Shown: in pieces, positions 47,957 to 58,017 of the stretch | How the letters are laid out: every line of letters begins with the position of its first letter | Position numbering within the stretch: the stretch's first letter is position 1 | Assembly: GCF_013114625.1 (NCBI RefSeq) | Contig: NZ_VTXD01000004.1 | Span: 62,001-126,000 of the forward strand | Length of the DNA: 64,000 nucleotides | Reading direction: 5' to 3' | Origin: Vibrio sp. 99-70-13A1 | GTDB taxonomy: Bacteria; Pseudomonadota; Gammaproteobacteria; Enterobacterales; Vibrionaceae | The notes under the pieces: generated by a model | Seen by the model: the letters and a program-made list of their open reading frames with translations, nothing else | Told to the model about the DNA's origin: nothing | The model's database searches: none | Made by a program: the position numbers and the translations under genes

Positions 47957-48075
47957 GTTAATCGGTTAAAAAAGGGAATAAACGGACACATATTCCCTTC
48001 TTTCTATCAATAATCAGCCTCTATCATGAATTAACTTTAGCTTCTGATTGATATGCGCCATACTTGAATTCATCA

Positions 48076-48092
48076 CGCACCAAATTGGTGCA
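48076..48092 (+). promoter_or_regulatory. NtrC site upstream of glnL
   Basis: CGCACCAAATTGGTGCA, 16 of 17 positions as in the consensus TGCACCNNNNTGGTGCA. It lies 29 bp before the glnL start codon, where in E. coli NtrC represses the glnL promoter. Confidence 0.82.
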
Positions 48093-48120
48093 GGGATAAA
48101 GCCAGTTCAAGGATGCGACA

Positions 48121-49197
48121 GTGAACCGATCAACTCAAAGCGACAGCATAGATACTCATCAGCTTTCAAACGCCATTCTCGACAATATGGTCACGGCTAT
48201 CTTAATGCTTGATGAGCAATTATTTATTCGCCATGCGAACCCTGCAGCTGAACAGCTTTTTTCTCAAAGTGCTAAGCGTATTGTTGATCACCCTCTCACC
48301 CAACTCATTCAGCATGCATCATTAGATCTCGCATTACTTACCCAGCCTCTACAAAGCGGTCAAAGCATTACAGATAGTGATGTGACCTTCGTTGTCGATA
48401 GCCGCCCTCTCATGCTGGAAGTGACGGTAAGTCCAATATCTTGGAATAGAGAAACTCTACTGCTCGTCGAGATGCGGAAAATTGACCAGCAAAGACGTTT
48501 AAGCCAGGAACTTAACCAGCATGCTCAGCAGCAAGCCGCCAAATTATTAGTTCGCGGTCTAGCACATGAAATAAAGAACCCTCTGGGTGGATTAAGAGGG
48601 GCTGCTCAACTGCTAGGGAAAATGCTGCCAGACCCATCATTAAATGAATATACACAAATAATCATTGAGCAAGCTGATCGCCTGCGTGTACTCGTGGATC
48701 GACTGTTAGGCCCACAAAAGCCAGGCAAAAAATCAGAAGAAAATCTTCATCAAATATTAGAAAAGGTTCGCCAATTAGTCGAACTGGAGGCGGGTCCATC
48801 TCTCACGATTGAACGAGACTATGACCCTAGCTTGCCCACTTTCTTGATGGATCCCGCGCAAGTAGAGCAAGCCATGCTAAATATTATTAGTAATGCTGCC
48901 CAGATTTTATCAAGCCAAGAACGAGCGAGAATCACTATTCGCACCAGAACGGTGCATCAAGCGAATATTCACGGAAAACGCTATAAACTCGCCGCTCGGG
49001 TCGAAATTAATGATAACGGTCCCGGCATTCCATCAGAGCTGCAAGATACCTTGTTCTATCCGATGGTCAGCGGCAGAGAAGGCGGAACAGGGTTAGGGCT
49101 ATCCATCTCTCAAAACTTAATAGACCAACACCAAGGAAAGATAGATGTAGAGAGTTGGCCCGGTAATACAACTTTCACTATCTATTTCCCAATATAA
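48121..49197 (+). CDS. glnL: Nitrogen regulation histidine kinase NtrB
   Basis: 358 residues (E. coli 349). Cytoplasmic kinase/phosphatase of NtrC, controlled by PII. Start GTG with AAGGA seven bases before. Seen: PAS domain (about 18-120; AILDNMVTAILMLDEQLFIRHANPAA), phospho-acceptor H149 in GLAHEIKNPLGGLRGAAQLL, and HATPase domain with ISNAAQ, DNGPGIP and GGTGLGLSISQ. No TM helix. Confidence 0.96.
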   Translation: MNRSTQSDSIDTHQLSNAILDNMVTAILMLDEQLFIRHANPAAEQLFSQSAKRIVDHPLTQLIQHASLDLALLTQPLQSGQSITDSDVTFVVDSRPLMLEVTVSPISWNRETLLLVEMRKIDQQRRLSQELNQHAQQQAAKLLVRGLAHEIKNPLGGLRGAAQLLGKMLPDPSLNEYTQIIIEQADRLRVLVDRLLGPQKPGKKSEENLHQILEKVRQLVELEAGPSLTIERDYDPSLPTFLMDPAQVEQAMLNIISNAAQILSSQERARITIRTRTVHQANIHGKRYKLAARVEINDNGPGIPSELQDTLFYPMVSGREGGTGLGLSISQNLIDQHQGKIDVESWPGNTTFTIYFPI

Positions 49198-49320
49198 GTT
49201 TCGTAGACCCGTAAACCTCAAGTTCACGGGCAAGTAAAATAGAAGATATAAAAACAACAACGCATAAAAAATATAAATATTAATTCGCACATTAAGCAGT
49301 TGCCGCAAAGGAATCACACT

Positions 49321-50721
49321 ATGAGTAAAGGGTATGTTTGGGTTGTTGACGACGACAGTTCAATTCGTTGGGTTGTAGAGAAAACGTTGTCATCCGCCAA
49401 TATAAAATGCGAGACATTTGCTGATGCCGAAAGTGTGTTGCTAGCACTTGAGCGAGAAGCGCCAGACGTACTTGTATCCGATATTCGAATGCCGGGTATG
49501 GATGGTATTGAGTTGCTTAATCAAGTACATCAAAAGTCACCAGATGTACCTGTCATTATCATGACTGCGCACTCAGACCTTGATGCAGCTGTGAATGCTT
49601 ATCAAAAAGGTGCCTTCGAATATCTGCCTAAGCCGTTTGATATCGATGAGACACTCACTCTGGTTGAGCGGGCCATCGCACACAGTCATGAGCAAAAACG
49701 TGAGCAAGCCAATGAAATCGCCGACAGTAACCCACCAGAAATAATTGGTGAAGCCCCAGCGATGCAAGAAGTATTTCGTGCTATTGGTCGCTTGTCACGC
49801 TCCTCTATCTCCGTTCTTATCAACGGTGAATCAGGTACAGGTAAAGAATTAGTTGCTCATGCCTTGCATAGACACAGTCCTAGAGCAAAAAAACCTTTCA
49901 TCGCACTTAATATGGCCGCCATTCCAAAAGATTTGATCGAATCTGAATTGTTTGGTCATGAGAAAGGCGCTTTTACTGGTGCGAATAGTGTTCGCCAAGG
50001 TCGGTTTGAACAAGCAAACGGCGGCACATTATTTCTTGATGAGATAGGTGATATGCCTCTTGATATCCAAACAAGGCTATTAAGAGTGCTATCTGATGGT
50101 CAGTTTTATCGAGTGGGGGGTCACTCTGCAATAAAAGTAGATGTACGTATTGTGGCAGCTACCCACCAAGATCTTGAGCGATTGGTGCATGAAGGTGACT
50201 TCCGTGAAGATTTATTCCACCGCCTGAATGTCATCCGAATCCATATTCCTGCTCTTAGAGAACGTAAACAAGACATTGAAAAGCTGACTCAACATTTCCT
50301 TGTGCTTGCAGCTGAAGAGCTAGCGGTAGAAGTTAAAACATTACATAAAGATACGGTGGCGACATTAAACAAACTTACCTGGCCTGGGAATGTTCGTCAG
50401 CTTGAAAATATATGTCGCTGGTTAACGGTAATGGCAAGCGGTAGTGAAATTTTACCCTCCGACCTTCCAACAGAATTGCTCGACGAGAAAAAAAATATTT
50501 CTAGCCAAGGTACTGAAAACTGGCAAGAACAATTAGGTAATTGGGCAAAGTGTGCACTTGCTTCAGGAGAAAAAGAAATACTTTCTTATGCGCTTCCTGA
50601 ATTTGAACGTATACTTTTAGAAGCTGCCCTCGATCATACAAATGGTCACAAGCAAGACGCAGCGAAAGTTTTAGGCTGGGGCAGAAACACCTTAACTCGA
50701 AAGTTAAAAGAACTTTATTAG
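49321..50721 (+). CDS. glnG: Nitrogen regulation response regulator NtrC
   Basis: 466 residues from the ATG at 49321 (AAAGGA eight bases upstream; E. coli 469). An in-frame start at 49300 is less likely. Activates sigma-54 promoters under nitrogen limitation. Receiver domain with D54 ([13 protein letters not shown]), AAA+ domain with Walker A GESGTGKE, the sigma-54 contact loop GAFTGA, Walker [12 protein letters not shown], and a C-terminal Fis-type HTH ([19 protein letters not shown]). Confidence 0.97.
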   Translation: MSKGYVWVVDDDSSIRWVVEKTLSSANIKCETFADAESVLLALEREAPDVLVSDIRMPGMDGIELLNQVHQKSPDVPVIIMTAHSDLDAAVNAYQKGAFEYLPKPFDIDETLTLVERAIAHSHEQKREQANEIADSNPPEIIGEAPAMQEVFRAIGRLSRSSISVLINGESGTGKELVAHALHRHSPRAKKPFIALNMAAIPKDLIESELFGHEKGAFTGANSVRQGRFEQANGGTLFLDEIGDMPLDIQTRLLRVLSDGQFYRVGGHSAIKVDVRIVAATHQDLERLVHEGDFREDLFHRLNVIRIHIPALRERKQDIEKLTQHFLVLAAEELAVEVKTLHKDTVATLNKLTWPGNVRQLENICRWLTVMASGSEILPSDLPTELLDEKKNISSQGTENWQEQLGNWAKCALASGEKEILSYALPEFERILLEAALDHTNGHKQDAAKVLGWGRNTLTRKLKELY

Positions 50722-50730
50722 TTCGACCAT

Positions 50731-50775
50731 CCCTAGCGAAGTAGCTAAATTTTAATCAAAAATAGTTCGCTAGGG
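50731..50775. other. Inverted repeat downstream of glnG
   Basis: CCCTAGCGAA (50731-50740) and TTCGCTAGGG (50766-50775): perfect 10-bp arms over a 25-base loop. No T-run. Could be a weak terminator or an operator for the GGDEF-EAL gene 51 bp further on. Confidence 0.5.
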
Positions 50776-50826
50776 AGACATTGAGTGGGTACAATTACAG
50801 TACATCATACATAGTCATAGCCAAAC

Positions 50827-53367
50827 ATGTCCATAAAAACACAAATTACATTAAGAACAGCCGTTGTTCTTCCATTCGTGATGATCTTTCTCTTCACTAT
50901 CGGTGTAATTGTGTTTGCTCAAAAGCAAAACTACGAAGAAATGGTCTCTGACATTAGTGCCCGACAGCTTACGTCATTGACTGAAAACGTAAATAAAAGC
51001 TTAACTGTTTTCCTCCAAGAGCCCTTCAACGCTGCATTGGCACTCAGCCATACCATTGGCTATAACGGTTTATATAAACCCGGCGAGACGGAAGAAGTTC
51101 AGCACTACATGTTTGAGAGCTTTTCAAACTTGTACAGCTCAATACCACAACTTGATGTATTAGGTTTTGGCTCTGAAGATACCAATTATGTGGGTTTTCG
51201 AAAGGAATCCAATAATGGTTATACCCTGATGATTCAAGATGACCGGACAGACGATAAACTCGTTATTTATAGAGGTAGCCAGCTTAGCAGCGATATTCGC
51301 TCTGTTATATCCGGTTACGACCCAAGAATTCGACCTTGGTATGCACCTGTTGCAGCATCAAGGAAACCACTTTGGTCATCCATTTACGCCAATGCCGACG
51401 AAAGACAAGAAATAACCTTATCTGCACTTTCCCCTATCTTTGATGACCAATCCTTTATCGGTGTATTTGTTGCGGATATTAAGATCGATACTTTTAACTC
51501 GTTCCTGCAAAGCATCAAAGATAAAACCGATACATCCGTATACATTATTGATAAAGAACAACGCCTAGTCGCTCACTCAAGCGGTGGCAGTGTACTTTCC
51601 TGGGGCACGGATAAGACAGAGAAAGGGGTTCGATTATTAGCCACAGAAAGTGCAAACCCAATTATTAGTGAAAGTGCAGCCTATGTTGATCAGCTCAATC
51701 TGACAGCGAATAAAGATGCACAGCGTTTTAGCTTCAAGCTCAATGGCGAACGCTACTTCAATCAAATCACACCTTATGAAGATGAGTACGGAATAACCTG
51801 GTTCATTGGTATGTCTATTCCTGAATCTGACCTACTCGGTGACCTACCAGAAAACCAGCGTAATAGTTGGATAATAGGCTTAATTGTTAGCTTAATTGGT
51901 ATCACACTTGGGTTAGTCACTTTCAACCATATAACACGACCAATCACTTCAACAGCCGCTGCAGCGAAGCACTTAGCGAAAGGTGATTGGGAAAGCAATA
52001 TGCCACAGCCTGGGCATATCTATGAAACCAGTATGTTGGTGTATGCCTTTACAGAAATGGCGAACAATTTAAAAGCATCATTTAATGCGCTTCAAACCCA
52101 ATTAACCTATGACTCCCTGACTAATTTATACAGCAGAGAAGGGTTCATTGACGCTTACAGTAAGCTGGAAGATAAAAATTGCGGCAGTCTGTACCTGATA
52201 GGAATTGACCGATTCAGAGACATTAATGACAGCTTAGGTCACTACAACGGTGACCAATTATTAATAATTGCAGCTTCCCGATTGAGAACCACATTACCGG
52301 AAGAGTACTTACTCGCACGAACGGGTGGTGATGAGTTTGCTATCTATGCACCGGCAATAACTCAGAAAGACGACATCAGCTTACTTTCACACCGATTAGT
52401 ACAAACTTTTGCTTCTCCTTTCGGTATGGAATCTGAGAATGTTGTAGTGAATGTATCGATTGGCGTGGTGAAACTCACTGAACAAAAAGACATGACGCTC
52501 TGGCTACGTAATAGCAGCATCGCATTAAGTAATGCGAAACAAGATAAAACTCGTATCAGTATCTATAGCTCTGAAATGGGTGAGGCTTCACGTCATCGCA
52601 CGACTATGCTTGCTCGTATTAATACCGCCATTGAACGCCAACAATTCGAACCTTTCTATCAACCTATTATTGATTTAGAAACTGGGGCAACCGTTGGAGC
52701 TGAAGCTTTAGCGCGTTGGATAAGCGATGAAGGCATCATTTCACCATTAGAGTTCATTCCTCTAGCGGAAGAAAGCGGCTTAATTAACGATATTGGGCAC
52801 CAAATCTTACACAAAGCCTGTCGTGATACTGCCAGCGCGATTGAATCAGGAAAGTGGGGAGTGGACTTCTCAATCCACGTAAACCTGTCCGTCGACCAAC
52901 TGACTCAGAAAAACTTTATCCAAGATGTGAAAAATACTCTCCAGTCCACACGATTATCTGCAAGAAATCTTACTCTGGAAATTACAGAATCACGCATCGT
53001 CGATAATGATCCAATCATCATCGAAAATATGCTCGCCTTAAAATCATTAGGTATTTCCATTGCGATCGATGATTTTGGTACAGGTTACTCCTCTCTAGCT
53101 TATCTACAAAAGCTTCCGTTTGATTGCTTAAAAATAGACCGTAGCTTTGTCAGTAAATTAGAAAAAGAAAATCTCGACAGCTCTATCGTTGCTGCCATTG
53201 TTAATATCACAAAAGGCTTTAAAGCGAATCTGGTTGCTGAAGGAGTCGAAACACCATTACAAGCGGAATTATTATCTCAATTACGCTGTCCTCAGGCACA
53301 AGGCTTTCTTTACAGCCGCCCTGTACCCTTTGATGAATGGCCAACAGATTTGGTTAACATGAAGTAG
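50827..53367 (+). CDS. Cyclic-di-GMP protein: dCache-HAMP-GGDEF-EAL
   Basis: 846 residues. TM1 (about 13-32), a long periplasmic double Cache sensor (about 35-340), TM2 (about 349-371), HAMP (about 372-425), GGDEF domain (about 435-590) with intact GGDEF at 500-504, and EAL domain (about 600-840) with E626-A-L628, DDFGTGYSS and VAEGVET. Both active sites look complete, so it may make and break c-di-GMP; the inhibitory RxxD site before GGDEF is missing. The sensed ligand is not known. Transcribed in the same direction as glnG, 105 bp on. Confidence 0.92.
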   Translation: MSIKTQITLRTAVVLPFVMIFLFTIGVIVFAQKQNYEEMVSDISARQLTSLTENVNKSLTVFLQEPFNAALALSHTIGYNGLYKPGETEEVQHYMFESFSNLYSSIPQLDVLGFGSEDTNYVGFRKESNNGYTLMIQDDRTDDKLVIYRGSQLSSDIRSVISGYDPRIRPWYAPVAASRKPLWSSIYANADERQEITLSALSPIFDDQSFIGVFVADIKIDTFNSFLQSIKDKTDTSVYIIDKEQRLVAHSSGGSVLSWGTDKTEKGVRLLATESANPIISESAAYVDQLNLTANKDAQRFSFKLNGERYFNQITPYEDEYGITWFIGMSIPESDLLGDLPENQRNSWIIGLIVSLIGITLGLVTFNHITRPITSTAAAAKHLAKGDWESNMPQPGHIYETSMLVYAFTEMANNLKASFNALQTQLTYDSLTNLYSREGFIDAYSKLEDKNCGSLYLIGIDRFRDINDSLGHYNGDQLLIIAASRLRTTLPEEYLLARTGGDEFAIYAPAITQKDDISLLSHRLVQTFASPFGMESENVVVNVSIGVVKLTEQKDMTLWLRNSSIALSNAKQDKTRISIYSSEMGEASRHRTTMLARINTAIERQQFEPFYQPIIDLETGATVGAEALARWISDEGIISPLEFIPLAEESGLINDIGHQILHKACRDTASAIESGKWGVDFSIHVNLSVDQLTQKNFIQDVKNTLQSTRLSARNLTLEITESRIVDNDPIIIENMLALKSLGISIAIDDFGTGYSSLAYLQKLPFDCLKIDRSFVSKLEKENLDSSIVAAIVNITKGFKANLVAEGVETPLQAELLSQLRCPQAQGFLYSRPVPFDEWPTDLVNMK

Positions 53368-53472
53368 AAAACAGCGGATTTCGCTGCTTTCCAACGCATT
53401 TGTTACTGACACAGCTCTTATTCATTTTTATACTGATACCACCGCACACATTCTTGATCTGGATACTTTCTA

Positions 53473-54477
53473 ATGATAACTAAAAATTTGCCCCTTACTG
53501 ATTTGCACCGCCATTTAGACGGTAACATTCGTACTCAAACTATCTTAGATTTGGGTCAGAAGTTTGGTGTTGCGTTACCAGCTTATGATGTTGAGGCTCT
53601 AACACCACATGTTCAGATTGTTGAAGCAGAACCTTCACTAGTGGCATTTCTTTCTAAGCTTGATTGGGGTGTTGCGGTTCTTGGTGATTTAGATGCATGT
53701 CGTCGTGTTGCTTACGAAAATGTCGAAGACGCACTGAACGCTCAAATTGATTACGCAGAGCTGCGCTTCTCACCTTACTACATGGCAATGAAGCATAAAC
53801 TTCCGGTTGCTGGCGTAGTCGAAGCTGTTGTAGACGGCGTCGAAGCTGGTATGCGTGACTTTGGTGTAAAAGCGAACCTAATTGGTATCATGAGCCGTAC
53901 TTTCGGAACCGATGCATGCCAACAAGAGTTAGACGCTATTCTGACTCAGAAAGATAAAATTGTAGCTGTTGATTTAGCTGGCGATGAACTGGGTCAGCCT
54001 GGTGACCGCTTTGTTACTCACTTCAAACAAGTGCGTGATGCAGGTATGAATGTAACCGTGCATGCAGGAGAAGCGGCTGGTGCAGAAAGCATGTGGCAGG
54101 CAATTCAAGAACTAGGTGCTACTCGTATTGGTCACGGCGTGAAAGCGATCCACGATCCAAAACTAATGGATTACCTTGCTGAAAACCGTATTGGTATTGA
54201 GTCTTGCCTGACTTCAAACTTCCAAACAAGCACAGTTGAGACTCTTGCAAACCACCCTGTTAAGCAATTCCTTGAGCACGGTGTTATGGCGTGTCTAAAT
54301 ACAGATGATCCTGCAGTTGAAGGCATTGAACTGCCTTACGAATACGAAGTTGCAGCGCCACAGGCTGGTTTAAGCCAAGCACAAATTCGTCAAGCTCAAA
54401 TCAACGGTCTTGACCTTGCTTTCATCTCTGATGCAGAGAAAAAAGAGCTAAAAGATAAAGTAGCCAATCGCGCTTAA
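53473..54477 (+). CDS. add: Adenosine deaminase
   Basis: 334 residues (E. coli 333). It deaminates adenosine to inosine. Zinc ligands H12 and H14 (DLHRHLDGN), [11 protein letters not shown] with the catalytic Glu, RIGHG and NTDDP with metal-binding Asp. Single gene, followed by an 8-bp tandem repeat and a terminator. Confidence 0.97.
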   Translation: MITKNLPLTDLHRHLDGNIRTQTILDLGQKFGVALPAYDVEALTPHVQIVEAEPSLVAFLSKLDWGVAVLGDLDACRRVAYENVEDALNAQIDYAELRFSPYYMAMKHKLPVAGVVEAVVDGVEAGMRDFGVKANLIGIMSRTFGTDACQQELDAILTQKDKIVAVDLAGDELGQPGDRFVTHFKQVRDAGMNVTVHAGEAAGAESMWQAIQELGATRIGHGVKAIHDPKLMDYLAENRIGIESCLTSNFQTSTVETLANHPVKQFLEHGVMACLNTDDPAVEGIELPYEYEVAAPQAGLSQAQIRQAQINGLDLAFISDAEKKELKDKVANRA

Positions 54478-54500
54478 TGACTTAATGCTATAACACTTTA

Positions 54501-54555
54501 GTGCTTTAGTGCTTTAGTGCTTTAGTGCTTTAGTGCTTTAGTGCTTTAGTGCTTA
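54501..54555. repeat. 8-bp tandem repeat GTGCTTTA
   Basis: Six exact copies of GTGCTTTA (54501-54548) plus a partial seventh, starting 23 bases after the add stop codon. The longest perfect array in the window. Confidence 0.95.
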
Positions 54556-54570
54556 GCAAAGTCTAGAAAC

Positions 54571-54600
54571 AAAAATGCCAGCTTAATGCTGGCATTTTTT
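54571..54600. terminator. Terminator between add and hemN
   Basis: AAAATGCCAGC-TTAAT-GCTGGCATTTT with T-runs on both strands. The genes converge, so it probably serves both. Confidence 0.9.
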
Positions 54601-54627
54601 ATGGAATCGAATATTTAACGCAACAAG

Positions 54628-56019
54628 TTAAATCACTCGTGAGAACTGCTGCTGACGCGCTTTAGCACGCAAGTACTTATCGAAGCACATACAAATATTT
54701 CGGATCAATAAACGACCACGTAGAGTCACTCGAATTTCTTTATCATCCACTTCAACCAGCTCATCATTAATGAATGTCTGCAGAAGACCTAAGTCCTCTT
54801 TGAAATATTGATTAAAGGTGACTGAAAATTCAGACTCGATCTTAGTTTTGTCCAATTTGAAGTTACAAATCAGCTGTTTAATCACTTCGCGGCGCAGTAA
54901 ATCATCACCATCAAGTGCTACCCCTTTCCATAAAGCATGGCGTAGGTCATTCACTTGCGCGTAGTACTTCTTCAGATCTTTTTGGTTTTGCGCGTAAGCG
55001 TCTCCCATCATAGAGATAGCGGATACACCAAAGCCAACCAAATCAGCTTCACCTTGTGTGGTGTAGCCTTGGAAATTACGATGCAAAACGCCTTCACGCT
55101 GAGCAACTGCCAGCTCATCATCAGGTAAAGCAAAGTGATCCATACCAATGAACTGATAGCCCGCACCAGTTAAAGTCGCGATAGTATCTTGTAAAATGCC
55201 CATGCGCTCTTCAGCAACCGGTAAATCTTCTTCTTTGATTTTACGTTGAGCAGCAAACAATTGCGGCATGTGTGCGTAGTTAAATACAGACAAACGACCT
55301 GGTTGCATTTCTAACACTTGCTTTAAAGTTTCAGCAAAAGATACCTTTGTCTGCTTAGGCAAGCCATAGATTAAATCGAGGTTCGTCGAGCGGAAACCTA
55401 GGTCTTTCGCGCGCTTAACCATTGCGATAATAAAATCTTCATCTTGCTCACGGTTAACCAGCTTTTGCACTTCTTTATTGAAATCTTGAACACCGATACT
55501 TAAACGGTTGAAACCTTCGCTACGTAGGTGGTCAAGCATATCTAGCTCAATTTCACGTGGGTCAACTTCAATACTGATTTCAGCGGTTTCAACAAAATGA
55601 AACTCATCATGAATGATCTTCATTAGACGAGTAATTTGCGCTTTATTCAAGAATGTTGGCGTACCACCACCAAAGTGCAACTGAGTCACGTTACGACCAT
55701 GCAATAGAGAAGCGCGCTGGCGAATCTCATGTTCTATCACATCAAGATACTCATCCGCTTTGTGAGAATGACGAGTGATCACTTTATTACAACCGCAGTA
55801 ATAGCAAAGCTTATGACAGAATGGGATGTGCACATACAAAGATAGTGGTCGATCAGGGTACTGGGTACACGCCATGTCATAATCTGCTACCGTGAACGCT
55901 TCATGAAACTCCAACGCCGTTGGGTATGAAGTGTAGCGCGGTCCAGAATAGTTGTACTTGTCTAAGATGGCTTGATCCCAAACGATTTGCTGGTTGGTTA
56001 CGACTGGCTGACTCGACAT
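54628..56019 (-). CDS. hemN: Oxygen-independent coproporphyrinogen III dehydrogenase
   Basis: 463 residues from the ATG at 56019 (E. coli 457); the frame is open to 56061. Radical SAM enzyme of heme synthesis under low oxygen. Cluster motif CHKLCYYC (CX3CX2C) at about 67-74, GGGTPTFL, and the HemN C-terminal domain (about 360-440). PRYTSYPTA is the family N-terminal mark. Confidence 0.96.
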   Translation of the reverse strand: MSSQPVVTNQQIVWDQAILDKYNYSGPRYTSYPTALEFHEAFTVADYDMACTQYPDRPLSLYVHIPFCHKLCYYCGCNKVITRHSHKADEYLDVIEHEIRQRASLLHGRNVTQLHFGGGTPTFLNKAQITRLMKIIHDEFHFVETAEISIEVDPREIELDMLDHLRSEGFNRLSIGVQDFNKEVQKLVNREQDEDFIIAMVKRAKDLGFRSTNLDLIYGLPKQTKVSFAETLKQVLEMQPGRLSVFNYAHMPQLFAAQRKIKEEDLPVAEERMGILQDTIATLTGAGYQFIGMDHFALPDDELAVAQREGVLHRNFQGYTTQGEADLVGFGVSAISMMGDAYAQNQKDLKKYYAQVNDLRHALWKGVALDGDDLLRREVIKQLICNFKLDKTKIESEFSVTFNQYFKEDLGLLQTFINDELVEVDDKEIRVTLRGRLLIRNICMCFDKYLRAKARQQQFSRVI

Positions 56020-56191
56020 GATGGTATTTCCGGTTAAGATCAGTTGCACATGAGCGCCCACTGATCAGTTTACATACTTAAAATTATAGACTGGCTATTC
56101 TGCCATATGACTTTCAAAGCAGTTTGATGCGACAACAAGTTTTGGCAATTAATATTCAGAACTGCTAGCACGATCACTCATGCCTGCTTTA

Positions 56192-56225
56192 AAACAAAAA
56201 GGCTTACCAGTTTCAGTAAGCCTTT
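56192..56225 (-). terminator. Terminator after the DUF2489 gene
   Basis: Minus strand: AAAGGCTTAC (56225-56216), 8-base loop, GTAAGCCTTT (56207-56198), then TTGTTTT. It ends the methyltransferase-yihI-DUF2489 transcript. Confidence 0.85.
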
Positions 56226-56229
56226 GGGG

Positions 56230-56718
56230 TTATATCATTTGGATGTTGATTTGATTGTTGAGCGGTTGCACCTTTTTCTGGAGCACCTTTAACTCTTCAA
56301 TAATCGTATCATTCAAGCGGGTTTCAGCTTTATATCGTGCTAGGTTTTGTTCCATACGCTCTTTCTTCGCGAGCGCTTGCCTATCATCACCACGAGCCAT
56401 ACTTTCTACAATATGGAAAAGTTCAGACGTTGCTGGATATTCCGCATCAAAGTCGACACGTTCATCACCTTGAACATTATCCATAATGTAATAAATACGA
56501 ATGCTCAATTCTGATAAGTCGCATTGACCTTGGATACCAGCTAAACATAACGTATTTATGTTTTCATAAATGTTCGCGTTGCGTTTTTCAATCGCTAACG
56601 CTTGATGCTGTTTTTGCAGTTCCGTCTGCTTCTTCACTTGAAGTAGAAGGTAACCTGCATAAGCACCTAAGCCGAGAATGATCACTCCACCAGCAATGGC
56701 TAATAAGGTTACATTCAT
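56230..56718 (-). CDS. DUF2489 membrane protein
   Basis: 162 residues. One N-terminal TM helix (about 4-26; LLAIAGGVIILGLGAYAGYLLL), then a helical cytoplasmic domain with heptads and the conserved CLAGIQGQCDLSELSIRIYY. The role is unknown. Six base pairs after yihI and probably translated with it. Confidence 0.85.
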   Translation of the reverse strand: MNVTLLAIAGGVIILGLGAYAGYLLLQVKKQTELQKQHQALAIEKRNANIYENINTLCLAGIQGQCDLSELSIRIYYIMDNVQGDERVDFDAEYPATSELFHIVESMARGDDRQALAKKERMEQNLARYKAETRLNDTIIEELKVLQKKVQPLNNQINIQMI

Positions 56719-56724
56719 TCGATA

Positions 56725-57294
56725 TTACCCTTTAAAACTGTCTAGATCGAAGTCTTCAAACTGAGATAGCAAGTCTTCATCAGAACTCGCTTTCTTTTTC
56801 TTAGCGACTACAGGCGTTTCTTCAAAGATTTCATCTTCAGATTCTTCGTCTTCTTCTGGCTCTAATAAACCAAGACGGCCCATTAGATGCTCAATACGAT
56901 CCAGTTTTTCATCAACAAATTTCTGTAGACCTGCACCTAGGTTTTCACCATTTTCAATGCGATCTAGTAGAGTATTCAGTTGAGCATCGTTCTCAAGCAT
57001 TTCAAGTTCTTGCTCGTTAGAAAGCTTACGCTCTTGCTTATTCGGCTTTTTAGCCGGCTCAACGATCAATGGAATTTTTTTCTTGCTACCTAAACGAGGG
57101 TCGCGATTTTGTGCAGCTTTACGTTGCTGTGCATCGCTACCATCTGAGTGTCGGCTGCCTGATTTTAAGCCTTTACGCTTTTTAATACGCTTACGTTCAC
57201 GGCCTTCAACATTAGACTCACTACGGTTTCTTGTAACCATAGGTTCTGGAGCACCGAGTGCTCCCGGCTTTCTTGATTTCTTACTACGACCCAT
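56725..57294 (-). CDS. yihI: Der GTPase-activating protein YihI
   Basis: 189 residues (E. coli 169). It stimulates GTP hydrolysis by Der (EngA) and so tunes 50S assembly. Highly basic N-terminal half (RSKKSRKPGALGAPEPMV, KRIKKRKGLKSGSRH) and acidic C-terminal half with the conserved NTLLDRIENGENL. Here the acidic tail (EPEEDEESEDEIFEE) is longer than in E. coli. Start codon overlaps the methyltransferase stop (TAATG). Confidence 0.94.
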   Translation of the reverse strand: MGRSKKSRKPGALGAPEPMVTRNRSESNVEGRERKRIKKRKGLKSGSRHSDGSDAQQRKAAQNRDPRLGSKKKIPLIVEPAKKPNKQERKLSNEQELEMLENDAQLNTLLDRIENGENLGAGLQKFVDEKLDRIEHLMGRLGLLEPEEDEESEDEIFEETPVVAKKKKASSDEDLLSQFEDFDLDSFKG

Positions 57295-57938
57295 TACTGC
57301 AGTTTCCTCAGTAAAATTACATCATTTCCAACAAATTCTAGTTCGAGCTTATCCCGCTCAGCCAAAAACTGGAATGTTTGACGACTAAAGAAGACTACAT
57401 GCGTAGGATCATTCTTGTAGTGCCAACCAGCAAACGCATCTACGTCTATTACTAGCTTGGTCATTAAACCAATCCAGCCGTCTGGCTTAACTAAATTTAA
57501 CCATTGCTGCCAAATTTTATCCGGTTGATAGAGATGCTCTATTACCTCAGTGGCAGTCATAAAGTCGTACGTTTTTTCCAACACCGAAGTTTCGGGATGG
57601 TAATAGATATCGTACAAATCCATAGTGTGTCCGGCTTCTTCTAACATAATAGATAATGTAGGACCGGGACCACAACCAAAATCCAACCCATGTGAATTGG
57701 ATGAAATTTTTCCTGTTAACGGTTCAGCTATACGAGATAAAAATCGACGATAGCCTGCATCATTCGGATCGTTCTCATGGAGATCGTATTGCGCTTTTTC
57801 TTCGCTTGCAGCTAATCGTTGTTGAGGATTAACAAATACCAACTCACATTGCTGACATTGCAAAAATTCTCTGCGTTTGTCTTCAAAGTAGTGATTCACA
57901 TCATCGTGATGGCATAAGGGACAAGTATACATGCGCAC
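57294..57938 (-). CDS. Class I SAM-dependent methyltransferase with zinc ribbon
   Basis: 214 residues. An N-terminal CPLC...CQQC zinc ribbon (about 5-36), then a Rossmann methyltransferase domain: motif I LDFGCGPGPTLSIMLEEAG (about 84-102), motif II LYDIYYHP, and TATEVIEHLYQP. The last part, ending in LLRKLQ, is short. Substrate unknown. It overlaps yihI by one base, so it may be coupled to ribosome-assembly functions. Confidence 0.88.
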   Translation of the reverse strand: MRMYTCPLCHHDDVNHYFEDKRREFLQCQQCELVFVNPQQRLAASEEKAQYDLHENDPNDAGYRRFLSRIAEPLTGKISSNSHGLDFGCGPGPTLSIMLEEAGHTMDLYDIYYHPETSVLEKTYDFMTATEVIEHLYQPDKIWQQWLNLVKPDGWIGLMTKLVIDVDAFAGWHYKNDPTHVVFFSRQTFQFLAERDKLELEFVGNDVILLRKLQ

Positions 57939-58017
57939 ATCCTTAAACAGGGATGCGAAACATACCAGAAAGTGCGTATATAGTGGAGTGGTATTGGGTG
58001 TTTTTTCATCAAACCAA

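Noticed and set aside
54501..54555. Possible CRISPR-like array
   Set aside because: Direct 8-bp repeats with no spacers and no cas genes nearby; a microsatellite.
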